The notes below the pieces were generated by a model. It did not search any database. It worked only from the letters and a program-made list of their open reading frames with translations, and was not told the origin of the DNA. DNA of 64,000 nt, taken from assembly GCA_018240505.1 (NCBI GenBank), contig JAFEFQ010000236.1, positions 1 to 64,000 on the forward strand. The letters are read 5' to 3'. The translations under genes and the position numbers were made by a program. The DNA comes from Pseudomonadota bacterium. GTDB lineage: Bacteria; Pseudomonadota; Gammaproteobacteria; Xanthomonadales; Rhodanobacteraceae. Shown here one piece after another: positions 41,012 through 48,730 of the stretch. Each line of letters opens with the position of its first letter. The first letter of the stretch is position 1.

Positions 41012-42442
41012 ATGAATGTCGAATTGAGTCCACTCGCCACGCAAGCACTCGAACCGCTGCCGCCGCCCGATGCGAAGCGGCTGCGCGGCGCGGAGCTGTG
41101 CCAGGTCCTGCATTGGCTCGCCAGCGGGCGCGTCAGTGCGCAGGCGCTCACGCAGACTTATCTCGACGCGATCGCGGCGCAGAATGCGGAGTTGAATGCC
41201 TATGTCGCGCTCAATCCGGACGCGCTTGCCGAAGCGCAAGCCAGCGATGCGCGCCGCGCGCAGGGAAAATTCGGCCGCCTCGACGGCGTGCCGGTCGCGA
41301 TCAAGGACAATTTCGATGTCGCCGGCCTGCCGACCGGCTGCGGCCTGCCGGGCGCACATGCGCCGGCCACAATGGATTCGCACGTGGTCGCGCGCCTGCG
41401 CGGCGCGGGCGCGGTGATCCTCGGCAAGGCGCAGGTGCCCGAGGCCAGCCTCGCGGCGACGAGCAACAACCCGCACACAGGCGCCGCGCACAATCCGTTC
41501 CGCCACGGCTACCAGGCCGGCGGTTCCTCGGGCGGCTGCGCGGCGGCGGTCGCGGCGGGCCTCGCGGCAGTCGCGGTCGGTTCCGACAGCCTCGGTTCGA
41601 TCCGCATTCCGGCGAGCTATTGCGGCCTCTGCGCGCTCAAGCCGACGAGCGGGGAAATCTCCACGCGAGGCATGATTCCGGCCGCGCGCCGGCTCGACTC
41701 CGTCGGCCTGATCGCGCGCAGCGTCAGCGATCTCGGCGTGCTGCTGCGCCTGCTCGGCGGCCACGATCCCGCCGATCCGCGCTCGCGCCGGCGCCGCGTC
41801 GATCTCGCCCTGCCCGACTGGGAGCCCGGCAAGCTGCGCGTCGGCCTGCTCGGCGATCTCGGCGCATTCGGCACCGAACCGGGCGTGCAACACGCGTTCG
41901 AGCGCGCGCTGATGGCGCTGACCCACGAACTCGAGAATCGCCACGAGGTCGGCTTCGGCGATCTTCCGCTCGCGCGTGCCCGGCGCGCGGCGTTTTTCAT
42001 GATCGAAGCCGAGATGCTGGTGACGCATGCGCAGGCGTTTGCCGATGCGGCGCAGCCGGTCTCGTCCGAGATGCAGGAGTGGCTTGCCTACGCGCGCGCA
42101 AAGTCCGCCGCCGACTACGTCGCCGCCGACCGCCTGCTCGACGCGGCCGTCGTCGCCACGCGCCGGATGTTCACGCAGATCGACGTGCTGGTCACGCCGA
42201 CCACGCCGCAAATCGCCTTCCCGCTCGAGTCGCCGCTGCCCGACAACTCGGGCGACTTCACCTGCATCGCCAACCTCGCCGGCCTGCCCGCGATCACCGT
42301 CCCGATGGGCATGACCCTCGACGGCCTGCCGGCCGGCCTGCAGTTCATCGGGCCGCCGGGTTCCGACCTGCGCCTGCTCGAACTCGCCGAGGTCTGCGCC
42401 GCGGCGCTGGACGCGGCGCCGGTGTATCCCGTCGGAGCCTAG
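41012..42442 (+). CDS. Amidase signature family enzyme
   Basis: 476 residues of the GatA/amidase signature family. The Ser-cisSer-Lys triad can be placed: Lys in VAIKDNFDV (about 95), the cis-Ser in GGSSGG (about 171-176) and the nucleophile Ser in SDSLGSIRIPAS. These enzymes hydrolyse amide or ester bonds; the substrate is unknown. GatA is unlikely because no gatB or gatC is adjacent. The start at 41012 has an AGGGGAG ribosome binding site. It is followed 15 bp later by the AlkB-like gene, so the two probably share a transcript. Confidence 0.87.
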   Translation: MNVELSPLATQALEPLPPPDAKRLRGAELCQVLHWLASGRVSAQALTQTYLDAIAAQNAELNAYVALNPDALAEAQASDARRAQGKFGRLDGVPVAIKDNFDVAGLPTGCGLPGAHAPATMDSHVVARLRGAGAVILGKAQVPEASLAATSNNPHTGAAHNPFRHGYQAGGSSGGCAAAVAAGLAAVAVGSDSLGSIRIPASYCGLCALKPTSGEISTRGMIPAARRLDSVGLIARSVSDLGVLLRLLGGHDPADPRSRRRRVDLALPDWEPGKLRVGLLGDLGAFGTEPGVQHAFERALMALTHELENRHEVGFGDLPLARARRAAFFMIEAEMLVTHAQAFADAAQPVSSEMQEWLAYARAKSAADYVAADRLLDAAVVATRRMFTQIDVLVTPTTPQIAFPLESPLPDNSGDFTCIANLAGLPAITVPMGMTLDGLPAGLQFIGPPGSDLRLLELAEVCAAALDAAPVYPVGA

Positions 42443-42457
42443 CCCGCGGTCGAGCGC

Positions 42458-43066
42458 ATGGCATGGCAGGTTTTCGATTTGCCCGGGGCGGACGTGCGCC
42501 TGGCGCAATTCTGCGCGCAGGACGACGCGGCGCGCTGGTTCGCGCGCCTGCGTGAAGAGATCCCCTGGCAACGCCATCGCCTGCGCATCTTCGGGCGCGA
42601 GGTCGATTCGCCGAGATTGTCTTGCTGGATCGGCGACGCCGAGGCGGTCTACACCTATTCGGGCACGCGTTTCATGCCGCAGGCATGGACGCCGGCGCTG
42701 GCCGAATTGCGCGAGTATCTTTTTGCGCATTGTGGAGAACGCAGCAACAGCGTGCTCGCGAACCTCTACCGCGACGGCCGCGATTCGATGGGCTGGCACA
42801 GCGACGCCGAGCCCGAGCTCGGCCCCGAGCCGGTGATCTGGTCTTTCAGCTTCGGCGGCGTGCGCCGTTTCCGCCTGCGCCATCGGCACGACCCGCGCCT
42901 GCGCCTCGAACTCGACCTGCCCTCGGGCAGCCTGCTGCGCATGGCCGGGACCACGCAGCGCCACTATCGCCACGACTTGCCGAAAACCGCGCGCGCGGTG
43001 CCCGCGCGGATCAACCTGACCTTCCGCACGATCCGGGCGTCACCTGCCCGCCCGGCCTCCGCGTGA
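42458..43066 (+). CDS. AlkB-like 2-oxoglutarate/Fe(II) oxygenase
   Basis: 202 residues. The HxD iron motif is in SMGWHSDAEPELG (about 110), with the distal His in TQRHYRHDLPK, and the 2-oxoglutarate Arg in RINLTFR. The substrate-loop region VLANLYRDGRDSMGWH is typical of the ALKBH2/3-like bacterial group that demethylates 1-methyladenine and 3-methylcytosine in DNA. It lies directly after the amidase gene. Confidence 0.9.
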   Translation: MAWQVFDLPGADVRLAQFCAQDDAARWFARLREEIPWQRHRLRIFGREVDSPRLSCWIGDAEAVYTYSGTRFMPQAWTPALAELREYLFAHCGERSNSVLANLYRDGRDSMGWHSDAEPELGPEPVIWSFSFGGVRRFRLRHRHDPRLRLELDLPSGSLLRMAGTTQRHYRHDLPKTARAVPARINLTFRTIRASPARPASA

Positions 43067-43225
43067 AGGTGGAGGCGGCAGCGGCGATGGATTCTTCGAA
43101 ACGACGCCGCTAGAGTGCCGCTGGCGGCTTTGCATGGCGTATCCTCGGCGGCGCCGCACCGTCCCGATGTCGTTGGCTATTCGCAACCCGAAGCACTCCC
43201 GAAAAATCTTTTGAAGGTCGCAGCC

Positions 43226-43645
43226 ATGATGACGAAACAATCCTTCCTCGCTTCCCAGCAGGACCTGCTGTTGTTGATCGCGCGCGTGCTGCTCGTGATC
43301 CTGTTCCTCGTGGCCGGCGTGCCGAAGCTGCTCCATTTCTCCGGCACGGTCGCCTACATGGGCTCGGTCGGCGCACCGTTGCCCGCGATAGCGGCGGCGA
43401 TCGCGGTGTTCATGGAAGTGCCCGCGGTGATCGCGCTGCTGGTCGGATTCTGGACGCGGCCGCTCGCCCTGCTGCTCGCGATCTACACGATCGGCAGCGC
43501 CCTGATCGGCCATCCGTTCTGGACGATGACCGGGGCGGAGCAGGCGAACAACACGATCCATTTCTACAAGAACCTGGCGATCGCCGGCGGCTTCCTCGCG
43601 CTGTGCGCGGCCGGCCCCGGACGCTTCTCGATCGATCGCGGCTGA
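43226..43645 (+). CDS. DoxX family membrane protein
   Basis: 139 residues with four membrane helices, opening LLLIARVLLVILFLVAGVPK and containing the family's Pro-rich second helix and the ending FYKNLAIAGGFLALCAAGPG. DoxX-family proteins are linked to quinone or thiol redox chemistry but this group is undefined. The start at 43226 is the first of two adjacent Met codons. A perfect hairpin begins at its stop codon. Confidence 0.85.
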   Translation: MMTKQSFLASQQDLLLLIARVLLVILFLVAGVPKLLHFSGTVAYMGSVGAPLPAIAAAIAVFMEVPAVIALLVGFWTRPLALLLAIYTIGSALIGHPFWTMTGAEQANNTIHFYKNLAIAGGFLALCAAGPGRFSIDRG

Positions 43646-43667
43646 GCGGCGGCGAAGGCCGCCGCTC
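43644..43667 (+). terminator. Hairpin at the end of the DoxX gene
   Basis: A perfect 10-bp stem (43644-43653 with 43658-43667) with a GAAG loop starts within the TGA stop. No T-run follows, so it is either a weak terminator or an mRNA-stabilising structure. Confidence 0.5.
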
Positions 43668-43724
43668 GGTGATGGATCGCGCCGCGGCGGCGACGGCGCG
43701 CGCTGCCGCCGCGGCGATCGCGGC

Positions 43725-43730
43725 TACAAT
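43725..43730 (+). promoter_or_regulatory. Candidate -10 box of the thrE-like gene (near-leaderless)
   Basis: TACAAT lies 9 bp before the ATG at 43740 in otherwise GC-rich sequence, which would put transcription start at most a few bases before the start codon. No ribosome binding site can be seen and no good -35 box. Confidence 0.4.
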
Positions 43731-43739
43731 GCGCGCCGT

Positions 43740-45029
43740 ATGTCATCCGCCCCGATCTTGAACACGCCTGCCGAAGAACCGCCGCACGCAGTCGTGCCCA
43801 GCGCGCGCGCGCCGCTGCATGCGCGCATCGCCTTCGTCGTCGAGACGGCGCGTCGGTTGCACCAGTACGGCACTTCCGCGCCGCGCCTGGAGAGCGCGCT
43901 GGCCAAGCTCGCCGCGCGCCTCGACCTGCAGGCGCAGGTCTGGTCGAGCCCGACCGCGATCATCATTTCGTTCGCCGACGGCGACGACCGCGAGCGCATC
44001 GCCGAGACCACGCGCGTCATCCGCCTTTCGCCGGGCGACATCGACCTGCGTCACCTCGTCGAGGTCAACGAGATCGCCGACAAGGTGATCGCGGGCGAAC
44101 TCGACATCGCGCAAGGCTCGCGTCTGCTGCACACGCTGAGCGACCGCATCGGCCCGCGCGCGCGCGCGCACGAGGTGCTCTGCTACGGCCTCGTCTCGGC
44201 GACGCTGGCCACGCTGATGCGCGGCGCCTGGGTCGATGTCGCGGCCGCGGGCGGCATCGGCCTCGTCGTCGGCCTGATCGCCGACGTCGCCGCGCGCAGC
44301 CAGCGCATGCGCCTGGGGCTCGAGGCGCTGAGCGGCCTGGTCGCGACCGTGCTCGCCACGCTGATCAGCGTCTACGTCACCCCGCTGACGCTGAAAATCA
44401 CGATACTCGCGAGCCTGATCGTGCTGTTCCCCGGCATGCCGCTGACCAACGCGGTGCGCGAACTCTCCACGCGCCACCTCGTCTCCGGCGTCGCGCGTTT
44501 CGCCGACGCGGTCGCGACCCTGATCAAGCTGGCGTTCGGCACGCTGGTCGGCAACCAGCTGTGCAAGCTGCTCGGCCTCGCGCCGCCGCTGGCCGCGCTG
44601 CCGCCGGTGCCCGACTGGGCGATCTGGGTCGCGCTGGTCTTCGGCACCTACGGCTTCGCCGTGCTGTTCCGCGCGGCGCGGCGCGATTTTCCGCTGGTCA
44701 TGGCCGCGGCCGCGCTCGGCTACGCGATCACCTGGTTCGGCGGGCGCCAGTTCGGCCCCGAGTTCGGCGTGTTCCTCGCCGGTGCGATCATGGGCGCGCT
44801 GAGCAATGTCTATGCGCGCGCCAGCAATCGCCCCGGGGCGCTGGTGCGCGAGCCCGGCATCATCCTGCTCGTGCCCGGCAGCCTCGGCTTCCTCACCGTA
44901 TCGGCGATCGTCGGCAGCGACGTGTTCCTCGGCATCAACACCGCGGCCTTGCTGTTTGCGATCCTCGTTTCGCTCGTCGCCGGCCTGCTGTTCGGCGACC
45001 TGATCGTTTCGCCGCGCCGCGTGCTGTAG
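43740..45029 (+). CDS. ThrE-type threonine/serine exporter family protein
   Basis: 429 residues of the single-chain form: an N-terminal ThrE domain (about 25-265, DUF1212) with a soluble start, FVVETARRLHQYGTSAPRLE, then five helices; and a C-terminal DUF3815-like half (about 275-429) with five more helices and the ending GSDVFLGINTAALLFAI. Such proteins export threonine and serine across the inner membrane; in many bacteria the two halves are separate genes. The TAG stop (45027-45029) merges with the start of repeat copy D. Confidence 0.88.
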   Translation: MSSAPILNTPAEEPPHAVVPSARAPLHARIAFVVETARRLHQYGTSAPRLESALAKLAARLDLQAQVWSSPTAIIISFADGDDRERIAETTRVIRLSPGDIDLRHLVEVNEIADKVIAGELDIAQGSRLLHTLSDRIGPRARAHEVLCYGLVSATLATLMRGAWVDVAAAGGIGLVVGLIADVAARSQRMRLGLEALSGLVATVLATLISVYVTPLTLKITILASLIVLFPGMPLTNAVRELSTRHLVSGVARFADAVATLIKLAFGTLVGNQLCKLLGLAPPLAALPPVPDWAIWVALVFGTYGFAVLFRAARRDFPLVMAAAALGYAITWFGGRQFGPEFGVFLAGAIMGALSNVYARASNRPGALVREPGIILLVPGSLGFLTVSAIVGSDVFLGINTAALLFAILVSLVAGLLFGDLIVSPRRVL

Positions 45030-45086
45030 GGCACCTCGAAAAACCTGCTGCGCTCTCTTCGCCCGCTACGGTTTTTCGAGACGCCC
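45029..45086. repeat. Dispersed repeat, copy D (58-bp internally deleted form)
   Basis: The ends 45029-45045 and 45070-45086 are inverted repeats (15 of 17) carrying CTCGAAAAACC, close to copy A. Only the outer edges of the core remain (CTGCTGCGCTC and TTCGCCCGCTAC). It lies between the convergent thrE-like and H-NS genes. Confidence 0.75.
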
Positions 45087-45090
45087 CAAA

Positions 45091-45116
45091 CAAAAAAGCC
45101 GGCAGTTGGCCGGCTT
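45091..45116 (-). terminator. Rho-independent terminator of the H-NS gene
   Basis: Stem AAGCCGGC (45096-45103) pairs with GCCGGCTT (45109-45116) around an AGTTG loop. Read on the minus strand the stem is followed by TTTTTTG. It lies 25 bp past the H-NS stop codon. Confidence 0.85.
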
Positions 45117-45140
45117 CTTCCGCTTTCACCCGCAGCGCGA

Positions 45141-45461
45141 TCAGATCAGCAGGTCCTTTTCCTTCTTGCCCGCGGCGAGCGCGGCGCTGAACCAGCGTGG
45201 ACGCTTGCCGCGTCCGGACCAGGTCTGCGCGTGGTCGGCGGGATTGCGGTATTTCGCCTTCGCCGGGCGCCGCGTCTTGCGCAAGCCGCCGCGGCCCTCG
45301 AACAGTTGTTCGAGCGCGATGCCTTCGGCCTTGAGGATGGCGAGAATCTTCTCGCGTAGCTTGACGATTTTTTCCTTGGCCAGTTCGTGCTTGCGCGATT
45401 CGGCGCGGTGGATCAATTCGTTCAGTTGCTGCTGATTCAAACCCTTGATGTCGATTGCCAT
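45141..45461 (-). CDS. H-NS family nucleoid-associated protein
   Basis: 106 residues. A basic coiled-coil oligomerisation region (about 5-55, LNELIHRAESRKHELAKEK) precedes the DNA-binding C-terminus, YRNPADHAQTWSGRGKRPRW, which contains the AT-hook-like Gly-Arg-Gly loop of H-NS. Such proteins silence AT-rich, often foreign, DNA; the lower-GC genes at 15.2 and 37.1 kb would be natural targets, though that is inference. It has its own terminator. Confidence 0.93.
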   Translation of the reverse strand: MAIDIKGLNQQQLNELIHRAESRKHELAKEKIVKLREKILAILKAEGIALEQLFEGRGGLRKTRRPAKAKYRNPADHAQTWSGRGKRPRWFSAALAAGKKEKDLLI

Positions 45462-45997
45462 CTATTTTCCTGTTGGTCGCGGGATAGCGGATACGATGGC
45501 GCCGCCGGTCAATCCGGACGTCATCGATTGCAGGGCCGCGGTTGTCGCTGCGGACAGCGCCTACGCACCGCTTGCCGATTTCTCGAAAATCCCGGACCGC
45601 TGCGGTCGCGCCGACGCGCCAATCCGGGAGAGGCCGAAACCGGCATCCGTGCTGCCGCCCGGAGCCAGCGTGTCGACCTTGCGACAGCCACCTTACCGTA
45701 ACGGTCGCCCCGGCTTCAAGGACGCGCGTATCGTCGTCGCCGTGGAGAATCGCGGTGGCGCGCGTTGGTCCGTCTCCGGCGCGGTCGCCCGAAACGCTGC
45801 TTCAGCAGCAATGTGACCCATGCCTCGGTTCCGTCTGTCCCGGCGCCGCCATTTCCCGTGTGACCGCTGCGCCACCACTGCCCGGGGGCGCTGCATCGAC
45901 ACGGACTGCAATGCCTGCGCCGGGCCTGCAAGCGGATCGCGCGGGGTATGATCGGCGCGGGGAGGCGCGCGAAGCGCCTGTTGGTCCGGGAGTCCGC
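45462..45997. other. Gene-free stretch between H-NS and the histidine kinase
   Basis: 536 bp without a supported gene. A 123-codon open frame from 45445 starts antisense to the H-NS start region, has no ribosome binding site and resembles nothing I know. The stretch should hold both divergent promoters. No strong palindrome or consensus box stands out. Confidence 0.55.
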
Positions 45998-47848
45998 TTG
46001 ACCCTTCGATCGCTCATGTTCTTGCTGGCCTGCTGTGTGTCGGGTCCGTTCGCCGCGCACGCGCAGGTGCCGTCGTCCGCCTGGCCCGGCCGCGTCGAGG
46101 CGGCGCGTTCGGACTGGAGTGCGCAAACCGCGCCCGACGCGGGCTGGGTGGACGTCGCGCTGCCCGACGACTGGAGTTTGCGCTGGCCCGGTTTCGATGG
46201 CGTGGTGTGGTACCGCCTGACGTGGAACCAGTCCGCGCGTCTCGACGACACCGCGCTGTTCATCGAATACCTGACCCTGGCCGGGGAGATCCGCGTGAAC
46301 GGCACGCTGCTCGAACGCGACGCGAGCCTGGCCGAACCGCTGTCGCGCATGTGGAACGTGCCGCGCTACTTGCGCATGCCGCCGCCGCTGCTGCGTGCGG
46401 GCGAGAACACGCTGCTCGTGCGCGTTTCCGGGCTCTCGCAGTACCGGCCCGGGCTGGGGCCGGTAAGGATCGGCGACGCGGAAACGCTGCGCGAGCGCTT
46501 CGACGCCGCGCGCTGGCTGCGCCAGTATCTCGGCCTCATCGGCATGGCCATCGGCGCCACCCTTGGCCTGTTCTTTCTCGCGCTCTGGTTGCTGCGCCGG
46601 CGCGAGACGGCATATGGCTGGTACGCCGCCAACCAGCTCGCGTGGTTCCCCATTGCGTGGAACATGGTGAGCACGAGCCCATGGCCGTTTGCCGCCACCG
46701 ACGCGTTCCAGAACCTCATCGAGATCGCGGTGCCGCTGTCGTCCGGCTGCTGGGCCATGTTCGTGCTGCGCTTCTGCGAGCGGCGTTGGCCGCGGCGCGA
46801 AATCGCCGTGTGGATGGCGCTGATCGCCGCTTCGCTATGCGTCCTGCTCGCCCCGCACGAAGCAAAGAAGTCGGCGCGCGACCTGGCGAACCTGGTCTCG
46901 ACGCTGGCCGTCGGCGGCGCCGATATCCTGTTCCTTTGGTTCGCCTGGCGCGGCGGACGCAACGACCAGCGCCTCCTCTCGCTGTTCGCCGCCACCGCAT
47001 TCGGCGCCGGCGTCCACGACGCGCTCGGCGTCGCCGGCGTGATCGGCGACACGACCAACTACGCCACGCTGACCGAGCACGTCACGGTGATCGGCATAGC
47101 GATCGTGCTGGCGTCGAACTTCGTGCGCAACCTGCGCCGCATCGAGGGCTTCAACGTCGAGTTGCAGCACAGTGTCGACGAGGCGCGCACGGAACTCGCG
47201 GCCACGCTCTCGCGCCAGCACGAACTCGAACTCGTGCACGCGCGCCTCGGCGAGCGCGTCAGCCTCGCGCATGATTTGCACGACGGGCTCGGCGGCATGC
47301 TGATCGGCAACATCGCCGAGCTGGAACAGGCGCCCGAACAGGTGTCCTCGCGCAAGATGCTCGATTCGCTGCGCGAATTGCGCGACGACCTGCGCCTGAT
47401 CATCGACACGGCGTCCGCGCAGCACTACGGCGAACACTCGCTGGCCGAACTGCTCGCACCGCTGCGCCATCGCATGGCCAGACTGTTCGAGGCCCGTGAC
47501 ATCGATGCGCGCTGGCGCGTCGGCGACCTGAAAATGATCTACCTGACCACGACGCAGAGCCTCGACCTGCTGCGCATCCTGCAGGAGGCGCTGGCGAACG
47601 TGCTCAAGCACAGCGGCGCGGCGCGCGTCGACGTGGAACTACACAACGAGGGCAGCGTGCTGCGCCTGAAAGTCGGCGACGATGGTCGCGGCATGCCGCC
47701 CGGCGGGCAGGTTGCGGGCACCGGCATGCGCAGCATGCAGGCGCGCGCGCGGCGGCTCGGCGCGACGCTGTCGATCGGTTCCGAGCCGGGCGCGACGCTG
47801 GTGCGGCTCACGATGCCGTTGCCGGCACCAGCCGCAAATCAGGCGTAG
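45998..47848 (+). CDS. Membrane sensor histidine kinase, NarL-partner type
   Basis: 616 residues if started at the TTG at 45998 (GGGAG ribosome binding site), or 610 from the ATG at 46016. A signal peptide (to about AAHA) is followed by a periplasmic jelly-roll resembling carbohydrate-binding sensor domains (WVDVALPDDWSLRWPGFDGV), then about seven membrane segments (about 180-390). Next come a HisKA_3 dimerisation domain with the phospho-His in SLAHDLHDGLGG (about 426) and a HATPase_c domain (ILQEALANVLKHSGA, DDGRGMPPGG). HisKA_3 kinases pair with LuxR-type regulators, and one is encoded tail to tail 42 bp away. Confidence 0.88.
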   Translation: MTLRSLMFLLACCVSGPFAAHAQVPSSAWPGRVEAARSDWSAQTAPDAGWVDVALPDDWSLRWPGFDGVVWYRLTWNQSARLDDTALFIEYLTLAGEIRVNGTLLERDASLAEPLSRMWNVPRYLRMPPPLLRAGENTLLVRVSGLSQYRPGLGPVRIGDAETLRERFDAARWLRQYLGLIGMAIGATLGLFFLALWLLRRRETAYGWYAANQLAWFPIAWNMVSTSPWPFAATDAFQNLIEIAVPLSSGCWAMFVLRFCERRWPRREIAVWMALIAASLCVLLAPHEAKKSARDLANLVSTLAVGGADILFLWFAWRGGRNDQRLLSLFAATAFGAGVHDALGVAGVIGDTTNYATLTEHVTVIGIAIVLASNFVRNLRRIEGFNVELQHSVDEARTELAATLSRQHELELVHARLGERVSLAHDLHDGLGGMLIGNIAELEQAPEQVSSRKMLDSLRELRDDLRLIIDTASAQHYGEHSLAELLAPLRHRMARLFEARDIDARWRVGDLKMIYLTTTQSLDLLRILQEALANVLKHSGAARVDVELHNEGSVLRLKVGDDGRGMPPGGQVAGTGMRSMQARARRLGATLSIGSEPGATLVRLTMPLPAPAANQA

Positions 47849-47890
47849 GAGCGGGCCGCGCACGTAACCGTCTCGCGCGCCTGCACGACC

Positions 47891-48568
47891 TTATCGCAAC
47901 ACGCCGCTGCCGCGTCCCGCGCGCACGGCCGCAGTGCGCGAGTGCACGGCGAATTTGGCGTAGATGCTCTTCACGTGCGAGGCCACCGTCCAGCGCGACA
48001 GGTTCGTGCGTTCGGCAATTTCTAGGTTGCTCAGACCCTGCGCCACGAGTTCGAGGATTTGCACCTCGCGCGCCGACAGCGCATCCTGCGCCGGGATCGA
48101 TACTGCCGCGTCGTGCCGCGCCGGCACATCCGCCACGTTGGTCGCGGCGAGGATGCGCCGCGCGATGAACGGATCGATCGGCGCGCCGCCCTTGAGCGCG
48201 GTGCGCAACAACATGGCGATTTCCTCGTCGTCGCGCTCCTTGAGCAGATAGCCGGTCGCGCCGGCGCGCAGCGCGTCGAGGATCATCTCCTCGGTGCTCC
48301 ACGCCGAGATGACGAGGATCGGCAGATCCGCTTCGCGCGCGCGCAGCCAGCCGATCAGTTCGACGCCGTTGCCGTCGGGCAGGCCGAGGTCGACCAGTGC
48401 CATCGTGATCGCGCTGCTCGCCGCGATCGCCTTGGCCTCGGCAATGCTGCCGGCGCAATGCAGGGCCGCATCTTCTCCCTGCGACAAACGCAAGATTCGG
48501 CACAGCCGCGCGAGCAATGCAGGTTCGTCGTCGACGACGAGAAACGATTCGGGCGTCTGCGCATCCAT
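47891..48568 (-). CDS. LuxR/NarL-type response regulator
   Basis: 225 residues. Receiver domain (acidic pair in FLVVDDEP, phospho-Asp in MALVDLGLPDGNG at about 58, Lys in GYLLKE) and a C-terminal LuxR helix-turn-helix (LSAREVQILELVAQGLSNLE, LSRWTVASHVKSIYAKF). It is the obvious partner of the neighbouring HisKA_3 kinase. It is divergent from the Cry-like toxin gene, with two matching dyads between them, so it may control that gene and itself. Confidence 0.92.
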   Translation of the reverse strand: MDAQTPESFLVVDDEPALLARLCRILRLSQGEDAALHCAGSIAEAKAIAASSAITMALVDLGLPDGNGVELIGWLRAREADLPILVISAWSTEEMILDALRAGATGYLLKERDDEEIAMLLRTALKGGAPIDPFIARRILAATNVADVPARHDAAVSIPAQDALSAREVQILELVAQGLSNLEIAERTNLSRWTVASHVKSIYAKFAVHSRTAAVRAGRGSGVLR

Positions 48569-48604
48569 GCCGCGCAAACTGCCATACCACGCAACGCCGG
48601 GCAA

Positions 48605-48662
48605 TCGCTCGAATGAGCGATCGCTCTCACCGGGTTGCCGCGAAAATCGCTCGTTCGAGCGA
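48605..48662. promoter_or_regulatory. Two matching 16-bp dyads, candidate regulator operators
   Basis: TCGCTCGAATGAGCGA at 48605-48620 and TCGCTCGTTCGAGCGA at 48647-48662 share both half-sites with one mismatch. They are 42 bp apart centre to centre, which is four helical turns, so both would face the same side of the DNA. They lie between the response regulator start (48568) and the Cry-like gene start (48731). Binding by the LuxR-type regulator is inference. Confidence 0.55.
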
Positions 48663-48730
48663 TGCGCCGACATCGATGTGTGAAGTAACGTTGCCGGGAC
48701 CTTGTTCGAGGCAATGCAGGAGATCTCACG

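Noticed and set aside
41012..42442. GatA subunit of Glu-tRNA amidotransferase
   Set aside because: No gatB or gatC nearby and the next gene is an AlkB-like oxygenase; a general amidase is the safer call.
45445..45816. A 123-codon open frame between the H-NS and kinase genes
   Set aside because: Starts inside the H-NS start region on the other strand, has no ribosome binding site and no similarity I can see.
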